From an uncultured Eubacteriales bacterium (GTDB taxonomy: Bacteria; Bacillota; Clostridia; Oscillospirales; Acutalibacteraceae): DNA of 6,251 bases. The DNA is taken from the NCBI GenBank assembly GCA_900320415.1, contig ONSE01000160.1, forward strand, positions 1 through 6,251, in the 5' to 3' direction. Below the pieces are notes generated by a model. That model had not been told where the DNA came from. It searched no databases and worked only from the letters and a program-made list of their open reading frames with translations. The position numbers and the translations under genes were made by a program. Of the stretch, positions 1 to 6,249 are shown in pieces (position 1 is the stretch's first letter; each line of letters begins with the position of its first letter).

Positions 1-3000
1 GACCGTAACGCTGCTGTCGCCCTTGCGGCTGTTGACAACCGTCGCCTCCAGCGAACCCGCAAAGCCGCCCGCGAAACGGGGATGTTCATTTCTTCTCACA
101 CCGTCAACAGTGAAGCCGAAGTCGCTGCTGTCTGCGTTGACCTCCGCGTCGCGGATGGTCGAAATCGTTGCCTGCAGCACATTGACCAGGTCGGCAGGTG
201 TGCTGATCAGTGAATTGAGAAGACCCTGCAGGAAGCCGTCGGACGCGTGTGTGTCGACGTCCGCAACGGAAGCCGAGGAGGCGATTCCGACATAGCCGCC
301 CGCCGCCGTCGCGCCCTTGACGTAACGGAGATTCTCAACGTTACAGCCTGTTCCGGCAGTGTCGCCTACGTTCTTGTCACCCCAGATCTGGGCGCCGTAG
401 GAGGAACCGACATAGCCGCCCGCGTAGCCGCTTTTATCAGACGCGGCTCCGTAACTCGTTACGGTCATGCCCGACTGCCAGCCGTGTACGGTACCGCTCT
501 TGACCGTGGGCACCAATACCTGCGCTACGTTCACCATCTGGCCGAGGTTCAGATTCAGTCCGAGAAGGCTGACCGAACCGAAGTCCGCCGCGCCTCCCGT
601 CTGCATCTTGCCGGCGTAGCCGCCCGCGCTGCGCATCGCGCGGACATACTTGATATCATATGTCTGTCCGTTGGTGATGACGCCTGTCTTCATGTATCCG
701 ACGTAACCGCCGGCGTTGCCGCCCTCGGTGATCGTCATGGCGTCGTGAGAGGTTCTGCCCGCGACAACGGTGCAGCCGTAGATGTAAGAATCGATCTTGC
801 CGTCAAGCGTTGCCTGCGCTTCACTGATATCCTCTTCTGTCGGATTATCGGGAATCGAAACCGCTCCTCCCTGCGCCAGCTGAGCGCCGAAGCCGCCCTT
901 CTTTCCGACAAACTCTACCCATGCGTTCCAGGTGAGAACATCAATGTTGCGCAGCGGTCCGTAGACAGCCGTGGTTTCCTCTGTCGGATAGACCAGCTTG
1001 AGAGCGGAGAGAAGGTTGTTCGCCTGAATCAGTCCGCCGAGGAGCTTGACGTTGCCTGTATCTGCGGTGTCCGCGCTTTCCATATAGCCCGTGAAGCCGC
1101 CTGCGTATTCCGCGCCGTAAACGGAACGGATACGCCACGCCGTGGCGATGTGCCGTTCGCCCTCGTAGGGGCGCACAACGGGGTCTTCAGTGAAGTCACG
1201 GTTTTTCCACACCTTGGTGTTCAGACCCCAGATATGACCGCCCTCGTTGTGACCGCAGTAACCGCCCGCGCAGCCGCGCTGATGCGCGTCATCCGAAGCC
1301 GCCTGGGCTCTGACAACGCCGCCGCAGGGTACGCACGAGGTGGTGCTGTTGCGGATGGTGGGGACGAAGTCCTCAACCAAGGTAGCGAGAGCCGAATCAA
1401 TACCGAGCAGCTTAGCCGGATCGAGAATACTGCCGTTGTCGAGGAGCTTTGCCACATTGCCCGGTTTCATGTTGCCGACGTAGCCGCCCGCTGCCTCCAT
1501 GCCGATGATATAATAGAAGTTTTTACAATGTGAGTTCTGGATATGGCCACCGGATACCTCGCCAGCGAAGCCGCCTGACTTTCCGACGTTTCCGTTGACA
1601 TCGGGCTTGCCCGCTCTCACGGAGAAGCCGCCGCCCATGCCCTGCACGTCGGAGTGTTCGATCGTGGTGACGACCACGCTGAGTGCCGACGCGATATTGG
1701 TGAGCTGGATCGTCTCTCCCAATACCTTCAGGCCGTTGCCGACGCTCGCCGCGCTTCCGATATCCATATTGCCGACATAGCCGCCCGCGTAGGCGCCGCC
1801 CGTGACGGCATAGGTGCTTTCGTCGAAGTAGGTCGGTGCGTTCGCCGTCTCCAGAATCGCGGGAGCTTTGACCTCGGTGCGCTTCAGCTGATAGACGTCG
1901 GAGTTTGAGATCTGCGCGCCGCTCGTGTAGCCCGCGAAGCCGCCCGCGCTGCCCGATGCCGATTCACCGCTGCGCACTTCCTCCGCCTCAACCGTGAAGC
2001 CGTTTTCGGAGTATACGCCCGCGTTTCTGACGTTAGGAACATAGACATTCAGAACACCTGCCAGATCGTCGAGGCTGATATTCAATCCTGTATTGCCGAG
2101 AATCGAAACACCGCCGCCTGCCTTCGCCAGCGCGCCGGAAACGACTCTTCCGCCGAAGCCGCCGCCGAAGGTACAGGCCTTGACGCTGCCGATGTTGAAT
2201 ACGGCAAACTGCTTGTCCGGATCGCCCGTCGCCTCCACCGCGTCGGGATCGTAAACTTTCCTCATGGTTCTTGTCCAGGGAGCAATGTTGACAGGCGTCC
2301 ATTCCGCCGCTGTCAGCTCCCTGTCGGGCTTGCCCGTGAGGTTCAGCTTGGTCACGGAGTTGTCTACGGTGCCGCTTGCCATATTCGCGACAAAGCCGCC
2401 CGCGATGTCCGCCTGCACATAACCGTCGTCCACATAGGTGGTGGTACAATCGATATAGGAGGGGATCAGGTAGCCGACCGCCTTGAGCAGGCCGTTGATA
2501 TTCAGCACACCGTCGCTGGAGTACTTGTCCTTGAGGCCTGTGGCGTCGTTGTTTGCCGCCTCCGCAAGACCTCCTGTCTCCGAGGTGCCGATGAAGCCGC
2601 CCGCGAAACCGTTGCTGTCGGTCGCGGTGACCGAAAGAAGATTATATGTATGAGAGTTGGTGATTTTGGTGCTGTTGCTGTCGGCGATAAAGCCCGCCGC
2701 CGTGAAATCAAAGACATCTTCGCCGCTGTTGGTACCTGTTGCCTCAACCACAAAGCCGCTGTTGATACCGGTGACGGTGGAGTTGTCGATGTGAACCTCC
2801 ATGCCCTGACCGATGCTGAGAAGGTTGCTGACCTCCAGCACCTTGTCAAGTCCGAGAAGGTTGACGGTGAGAGCGCCCGTTCCCGCCAGTGCGCCGGGAC
2901 CCGCGATACCGACAAAGCCCGCCGCGCGGTTATATGCCTCAACACTCTTCAATTTGTTGAGATGAACGTTTTTAACGGTGCCGCCGACGGCAAGTCCGAA

Positions 3001-5976
3001 GCCGCCGCCCGCGTTGTAGTTGCCTGCCTTGACGGTGTAGCCGCCGTCAACGCCCGTCACCGTAACGTCGCTGACGCTGAAGCCGATGAAGTCGCCGAGA
3101 CCTACCACATCATTGAGCAGTCCCTGGAAGGCAGCGGAGCCGACATAGCCCGCGACGCCGCCCGCGAAGTCGCCTGTACGTGTCGTCACGCTCGTCAGAC
3201 CGTCGAGAATCACCGGTCTGTCCCGCGCCTCATCCAGCAGGGTGCCTGAGTTCCACTTGGCAAGCTCATCAAGCGACGCCTGATTGGAGGTGCCGATCAT
3301 GACGCCGTCTCCCTTGCCGAGGATACCTCCCGCGAAGTTTTGGTTCGCGGTGACCGTCAGCGAATCGCTGTAGATCTGACAGCCCAGGATGGCGGACGGG
3401 GAAACGCCCATCAGGGTGAGAAGCTGCTGACCCGTGCTCGCATCAGTGGAAAGCAGACCTGTCAGGATCTGTCTGACGGTACCGAGCAGACTCTTCTCGT
3501 GGTTTTCGTCCTTTCCGAGAGAGGACGTCCAGCCGACGGTCGCGTATCCCGCAAAACCGCCGATACAGTTATCCGTTCCGTGTATATCAAGCGGTTGTTC
3601 ACCGCAATCGATCTTGCAGTCAACCGCGTAGCTGCTGTTGAGCACGCCGACGAAGCCGCCGAGGTAGCTCTCGCCCGTCACCGTGTAGGCGACGTCCTCG
3701 ATGCTGCAGTTCATCAGTACGCTCTGGGGATGGATTTTCTTGATGATCGAGGACCAGTCAATTCCCACGCCGTCGAGCGTGCCCTTGATTTCCGCGTCTC
3801 TCGCGAGACCGCAGAAGCCGCCGCCGTAGTTCTTAGCCCTGACAGCGAAGGTGGTATTCCTGGTTTCTCCGTTCTCCGTGTAGGTGTCGCTTGTCACAGA
3901 GCAGTCCTCAATGCAGGTGCCGATCTGCTGACCGACAAAGCCGCCCGCGAAATTCGTGGTGGTCTTGCCGATGTCTCCCATGAGACCGCTCGCCTCGCAG
4001 TGAACGATCTTCGGCGCGATGTAGTCCGTGGGGATCAGATTGCCCACAGGGAGCGCGTTATCGAGAAGGATCGTCACAAGATCGCCCAGACCCACCGCGG
4101 GGATAACATTCAGAACACTCGAAAGGAAGGTCGAAACCGCGCCGAGTGCCCTGGACAAACCGCTGTATTCCGTCATGCCTTCCGTGTAGCCGACAAAGCC
4201 GCCTGTGCGGTCCTTCACGTTGGAAACCGTGACCTGTCCGCTGACGCGGCAGTCCTCCACAAGGACGTCACCGTAAATCCTGCCCGCGAACGCGCCCGTC
4301 GCAAAAACGGTCGGGTCGTTAGCCCTCGCGTTGAGCAGGTTGGAAAGCGTTGTGCTCAGGTCGGTGCTCGCGGAGCCAAAGCTGAGAAGCCTCAGCAGAA
4401 CATCGAGCAAGCCTCCAACCAGCTTACCGAGGTTTTCCGTCACGAGGTTGAGCAGCGTCTCGTCAACGCCTGTCTCCGTTGCGTTGTTCTCCACATGGAC
4501 GTCATGCAGGTCAAGGTTCTTGACGATCGCTTGTCCTCCGCTGACGCCGAGGTTGCTGCTGTCAGCTTTGTTGGAGATCGTCGCGAAGAAGCCGATGCCG
4601 ATGTAATCATTGACATTCAGCGTTGAATCCTTCTTGACGTAGACGTTTGAGATGATCGGACGGTTCGCTTCGGCGGTCGCGGTGATCTTCGTCGCGTTGC
4701 CGATCGCGTCGCCGTCCCAGAGCTTTCCGCCTGAGGTCTTGGCGCCGTACATCGTTCCGCTGAACATCAGCGGCTTCCACGCATTCGACGCGCCTTCGAG
4801 GTCGATGTCGCGGAAGATGATGTAGTTTGCCTTCGCGCTGTATGTTTCACCTGTCTTCCAGCTCGCCTGCGTCGCGCTGTTCAGGTCGGTCGTGGTGCGC
4901 CTCGCGTCGAGATACGGTTCTCCCGTATCCTGATTGACGCCCGAGTAATACCTCTCGTCACCGGTAGAGCCTCCTGTTGTCGTGTGAATCGACTGGAAGC
5001 TGAAATCATCGTAACCGTTCTGCGACTCGAGCAGATCGGCGTCGCCGCCGTAAAGCCGGATCGGCTTTCCGTCCGAATCCTTATCCACTACGAATCCGGT
5101 CCAGGCCACGTAGTCAACCTGATAAACCGGGCTGAGAACGTCCTTATCCGTACCGATGGCACGAAGCTGCTCCTGGTTACCGATCAGGATGTACTTCTCT
5201 GTGCCGATCTTTTTGACAACCTGACCCGCGAAATCGCGTCCCTCAAACTCGGCCTCGCCCTCTCCCACCAGCTCGTCGTCAGCGCTGTTTTTGCTCTTTG
5301 ACTTGCTCTTGCTGACCGAAAGGGGCTTTTGCGAGATGTCGGAATCGAACGCGGCGGATATCACATAGTTGTGCTCTCCGCTGTAGGTCAGATAGTGCTT
5401 GTTTTCTTCATCTGTGCAGATGACTTTTCCTGAGCCGAAGGAAGCCGCCTCCGCGTCGCCGTCCATAACGGGCTGGCTGTCCGCGTCCTCCATAGCCATC
5501 ACGGCAAGCTGGTAGGGATGATAGACATAGATCCTGTCGGTCTGTCTGTCATATAACGGAGCCTGCTCCTGCTTGTCGCCTGTGATTTTTCCCGAAAAGC
5601 CTTCGGGAAGCTGCCACAGGGTATGACGCGGAAGGGAAATGTCCCGTGCGAGCTTATACTCAGCGTCCATAGCATAGATTGCCGTAACGCCGTCGTCATA
5701 CTCATAGCTTTTTCCGCTGCCGATCATCGACAGCTGGTCAAAGTTGTAAATCAGTATTTTTCCGTCGTCATACGCTGCTTCCTTCAGGTCGGAATCTTCC
5801 TCTGCCGCATTCTCGCCGTCTGCCGCGGAAGCTTCGTCCGCAGGATGGTTAAAAGCACCCGTCTTCGGCAGCATGGAGAAATAGTCCGATATCGATTCAG
5901 ACAATACCGGAGTAACAGAGTTCACGGCGATGATGAACGCCAGGAACAAGGAAAGAATTCCAACTGTTTTTTTCAT
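1..5976 (-). CDS. Giant secreted GLUG-motif repeat surface protein (N-terminal 1,992 residues; 3' end beyond window)
   Basis: The frame starts at ATG 5974-5976, seven bases after a perfect AGGAGG, and has no stop through base 1, so the gene is partial at its 3' end. Residues 1-26 look like a signal peptide (MKKTVGILSLFLAF...). An acidic spacer (about 44-73) is followed by a lead-in (ILIYNFDQL at 74, LARDISL at 109, WQLPEGFSG at 121), a Ser/Lys linker (222-231), and a second lead-in (YILIGNQEQLRAIGT at 262, FRDIDLEG at 388, WKPLMFSG at 400). From about residue 458 there are at least 28 degenerate motifs of the form A-G-G-[FY]-x-G. GLUG motifs (Pfam PF07581) are known from bacterial surface proteins and some M26 IgA peptidases. 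No HExxH metallopeptidase motif and no LPxTG-type anchor was seen in the visible part. A surface or adhesin-like role is inferred; binding target and enzymatic activity are unknown. One DKDSDG loop (298-303) resembles a calcium loop but stands alone. About 20 cysteines is many for a secreted Gram-positive protein. The reading frame and secretion signal are clear; the function is not. Confidence 0.95.
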   Translation of the reverse strand, partial: MKKTVGILSLFLAFIIAVNSVTPVLSESISDYFSMLPKTGAFNHPADEASAADGENAAEEDSDLKEAAYDDGKILIYNFDQLSMIGSGKSYEYDDGVTAIYAMDAEYKLARDISLPRHTLWQLPEGFSGKITGDKQEQAPLYDRQTDRIYVYHPYQLAVMAMEDADSQPVMDGDAEAASFGSGKVICTDEENKHYLTYSGEHNYVISAAFDSDISQKPLSVSKSKSKSKNSADDELVGEGEAEFEGRDFAGQVVKKIGTEKYILIGNQEQLRAIGTDKDVLSPVYQVDYVAWTGFVVDKDSDGKPIRLYGGDADLLESQNGYDDFSFQSIHTTTGGSTGDERYYSGVNQDTGEPYLDARRTTTDLNSATQASWKTGETYSAKANYIIFRDIDLEGASNAWKPLMFSGTMYGAKTSGGKLWDGDAIGNATKITATAEANRPIISNVYVKKDSTLNVNDYIGIGFFATISNKADSSNLGVSGGQAIVKNLDLHDVHVENNATETGVDETLLNLVTENLGKLVGGLLDVLLRLLSFGSASTDLSTTLSNLLNARANDPTVFATGAFAGRIYGDVLVEDCRVSGQVTVSNVKDRTGGFVGYTEGMTEYSGLSRALGAVSTFLSSVLNVIPAVGLGDLVTILLDNALPVGNLIPTDYIAPKIVHCEASGLMGDIGKTTTNFAGGFVGQQIGTCIEDCSVTSDTYTENGETRNTTFAVRAKNYGGGFCGLARDAEIKGTLDGVGIDWSSIIKKIHPQSVLMNCSIEDVAYTVTGESYLGGFVGVLNSSYAVDCKIDCGEQPLDIHGTDNCIGGFAGYATVGWTSSLGKDENHEKSLLGTVRQILTGLLSTDASTGQQLLTLMGVSPSAILGCQIYSDSLTVTANQNFAGGILGKGDGVMIGTSNQASLDELAKWNSGTLLDEARDRPVILDGLTSVTTRTGDFAGGVAGYVGSAAFQGLLNDVVGLGDFIGFSVSDVTVTGVDGGYTVKAGNYNAGGGFGLAVGGTVKNVHLNKLKSVEAYNRAAGFVGIAGPGALAGTGALTVNLLGLDKVLEVSNLLSIGQGMEVHIDNSTVTGINSGFVVEATGTNSGEDVFDFTAAGFIADSNSTKITNSHTYNLLSVTATDSNGFAGGFIGTSETGGLAEAANNDATGLKDKYSSDGVLNINGLLKAVGYLIPSYIDCTTTYVDDGYVQADIAGGFVANMASGTVDNSVTKLNLTGKPDRELTAAEWTPVNIAPWTRTMRKVYDPDAVEATGDPDKQFAVFNIGSVKACTFGGGFGGRVVSGALAKAGGGVSILGNTGLNISLDDLAGVLNVYVPNVRNAGVYSENGFTVEAEEVRSGESASGSAGGFAGYTSGAQISNSDVYQLKRTEVKAPAILETANAPTYFDESTYAVTGGAYAGGYVGNMDIGSAASVGNGLKVLGETIQLTNIASALSVVVTTIEHSDVQGMGGGFSVRAGKPDVNGNVGKSGGFAGEVSGGHIQNSHCKNFYYIIGMEAAGGYVGNMKPGNVAKLLDNGSILDPAKLLGIDSALATLVEDFVPTIRNSTTSCVPCGGVVRAQAASDDAHQRGCAGGYCGHNEGGHIWGLNTKVWKNRDFTEDPVVRPYEGERHIATAWRIRSVYGAEYAGGFTGYMESADTADTGNVKLLGGLIQANNLLSALKLVYPTEETTAVYGPLRNIDVLTWNAWVEFVGKKGGFGAQLAQGGAVSIPDNPTEEDISEAQATLDGKIDSYIYGCTVVAGRTSHDAMTITEGGNAGGYVGYMKTGVITNGQTYDIKYVRAMRSAGGYAGKMQTGGAADFGSVSLLGLNLNLGQMVNVAQVLVPTVKSGTVHGWQSGMTVTSYGAASDKSGYAGGYVGSSYGAQIWGDKNVGDTAGTGCNVENLRYVKGATAAGGYVGIASSASVADVDTHASDGFLQGLLNSLISTPADLVNVLQATISTIRDAEVNADSSDFGFTVDGVRRNEHPRFAGGFAGSLEATVVNSRKGDSSVTV
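28..2928 (-). repeat. Composite long repeat: short Gly-Gly motif alternating with Leu-rich insert (residues about 1017-1983)
   Basis: In this half of the array a larger unit can be recognised. It begins with a Gly-Gly motif, continues with a Leu-rich segment of the type V-x-L-L-G...L-x-x-x-x-x-L-V-P, then [TN]-[IV]-[RK]-[ND]-[SA]-x-V, then G-F-x-V-x-A, and ends with a second Gly-Gly motif of the type G-A-x-I-x-N-S or G-G-H-I. Clear copies include 1274 to 1347, 1400 to 1470, 1499 to 1573, 1787 to 1855 and 1895 to 1972, with the two motifs 68-77 residues apart. The gap to the next unit is shorter and variable (29-62). Copies are divergent in protein sequence, so the repetition is old and not a recent tandem expansion. 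Confidence 0.7.
28..4605 (-). repeat. Array of at least 28 degenerate GLUG-like motifs
   Basis: Motif positions, given as the residue of the central aromatic or equivalent: 462, 563, 594, 680, 721, 775, 808, 883 (GGIL), 939 (GGVA), 993, 1021, 1096, 1128, 1195, 1274, 1347, 1400, 1451, 1470, 1499, 1573, 1628, 1696, 1758, 1787, 1855, 1895 and 1972. The consensus is A-G-G-[FY]-[VA]-G-x-M/x-x-x-G-x-[IV]-x-[ND]-S, for example FAGGFVGQQIG (676-686) and SAGGFAGYTSGAQISNS (1343-1359). Early copies favour Phe; later ones (from 1400) mix Phe with Tyr. Length between copies varies from about 19 to 130 residues, so the array is not a simple tandem repeat. At DNA level the Ala-Gly-Gly core is often the same codons, GCG GGC GGC. 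GLUG repeats are thought to form coils of an extended beta structure; a solenoid fold here is inferred. Confidence 0.85.
4738..5193 (-). other. Second GLUG-type lead-in region (residues 262-413)
   Basis: The region opens with YILIGNQEQLRAIGT (262-276), continues with LYGGDADLL (about 308-316), and closes with YIIFRDIDLEG (about 385-395) and WKPLMFSGTMYGAK (400-413). This is a fuller version of the first lead-in and leads directly into the repeats; the first weak repeat, IGIGFFATISN, follows at about 459. In GLUG proteins the 'W.P..FSG...G' element is normally the first coil before the Gly-Gly motifs. Between the two halves lies a Thr/Ser-rich stretch (around residues 327-375) and one DKDSDG calcium-loop-like element (298-303). 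Confidence 0.6.
5242..5331 (-). other. Ser/Lys-rich then acidic low-complexity linker (residues about 216-245)
   Basis: Residues 222-231 alternate Ser and Lys (SKSKSKSKNS), and the next stretch is rich in Asp and Glu (ADDELVGEGEAEFEG). Such a charge-segregated, low-complexity segment is most likely a flexible hinge between the first lead-in region and the second lead-in with its repeat array. It could also be a processing site for extracellular proteases; the sequence does not decide this. Confidence 0.6.
5578..5757 (-). other. First GLUG-type lead-in region (residues 74-133)
   Basis: This part of the protein contains ILIYNFDQLSMIGSG (from residue 74), then LARDISL (109-115) and WQLPEGFSGKITG (121-133). 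The order '[IL]xIxNxxQLxxIGS ... YxLxxDIxL ... W ... FSG' is the usual opening of GLUG-type surface proteins, where it normally precedes the repeats. Here no repeat follows directly; instead come about 125 residues of non-repetitive sequence and a charged linker. It may be a capping turn of the solenoid or a remnant of a duplicated N-terminal domain. The family reading rests on pattern recognition, not a search. Confidence 0.55.
5899..5976 (-). other. Signal peptide of the giant repeat protein
   Basis: The first 26 residues have the three expected parts: Lys-2 and Lys-3, a hydrophobic core from about residue 5 to 18 (VGILSLFLAFIIAV), and a polar tail (NSVTPVLS). Cleavage probably falls near residue 20 or after Ser-26; there is no clean A-x-A, so the exact site is uncertain. 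The Cys needed for a lipoprotein is absent, so Sec-type export with signal peptidase I is the likely route. This supports the choice of start codon, because it places the hydrophobic segment right at the N-terminus behind the ribosome binding site. Confidence 0.85.
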
Positions 5977-5983
5977 AAACATC

Positions 5984-5989
5984 CCTCCT
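5984..5989 (-). promoter_or_regulatory. Ribosome binding site AGGAGG
   Basis: The minus strand reads AGGAGG here, followed by the seven-base spacer GATGTTT and then ATG at 5976. This is a full match to the Shine-Dalgarno core at good spacing, and it settles the start of the giant gene. Confidence 0.9.
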
Positions 5990-6051
5990 AATAGTTTGAA
6001 CAAATAAGTGAATATAAAAATAAATATATATAAAAAGACACTATTTACAGC

Positions 6052-6249
6052 TTAATGGCTACGCAAACTCTCAATTATCTCGTCTGAAAAATTATTGGTC
6101 ATTCCCGGTTTGTGAGCCGGAAAAGAATACCTCTTTCCCGGCGAAAGCCTTAAGTTGTGCATAGTGTTCCGAAGCGCGGAGCAGGAGGACAAAATCCCTC
6201 CAAAAAAATATGAACAAGTTCTGCTCGTTTTTATTGCTAAATTTTGTTC
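6052..6249 (-). CDS. Doubtful partial open frame entering from the right edge (65 residues, hypothetical)
   Basis: On the minus strand a frame is open from the window edge to TAA at 6052-6054, ending 75 bases before the start of the giant gene. The last residues read NNFSDEIIESLRSH. No family is recognised. No good start lies inside: TTG at 6190-6192 is only three bases from a GGAGGG, and ATG at 6160-6162 has no ribosome binding site. If real, it is the C-terminus of an upstream gene starting outside the window. Against it, the frame runs straight through the 11-bp hairpin and its composition is unlike the giant gene. It may simply be a chance opening in intergenic DNA. Confidence 0.2.
   Translation of the reverse strand, partial: EQNLAIKTSRTCSYFFGGILSSCSALRNTMHNLRLSPGKRYSFPAHKPGMTNNFSDEIIESLRSH
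6116..6142 (-). other. Perfect 11-bp hairpin with 5-base loop
   Basis: On the minus strand GCCGGGAAAGA pairs with TCTTTTCCGGC around the loop GGTAT; all 11 pairs form if one G-T pair is allowed. No T-run follows directly, so it does not look like a standard intrinsic terminator in either direction. A third CCGG at 6105-6108 could compete with the stem by pairing with the CCGG at 6117-6120, giving two alternative folds. It may be part of the 5' leader of the giant gene, an intergenic palindromic (REP-like) element, or the end of an upstream transcript. Confidence 0.5.

Noticed and set aside
247..1533. Plus-strand open frame of 428 codons
   Set aside because: It uses the exact codon triplets of the minus-strand gene in reverse. 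It stays open only because the real gene rarely uses TTA, CTA or TCA codons. It has no signal peptide, no credible ribosome binding site and a composition of Asp/Val/Ala/Arg typical of such shadows.
2033..2945. Minus-strand open frames of 138 and 147 codons in other registers
   Set aside because: They overlap the giant gene on the same strand in alternative frames, are rich in Arg/Ser/Ala and have no start signals. The main frame is continuous through them, so they are not evidence of a frameshift.
3340..4626. Second plus-strand open frame, also 428 codons
   Set aside because: It lies in the same antisense register as the first and is likewise a codon-bias shadow. The equal length of the two is coincidence; their protein sequences show no real domain.
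5068..5085. DKDSDG as a dockerin or EF-hand domain
   Set aside because: Only one loop is present and the flanking helices and second loop are missing. A single calcium-binding loop is possible but a dockerin is not supported.
6184..6201. GGAGG/CCTCC hairpin as an intrinsic terminator
   Set aside because: On the plus strand it is followed by an A-run and on the minus strand the T-run comes before the stem, so neither direction has the stem-then-T order of a terminator.
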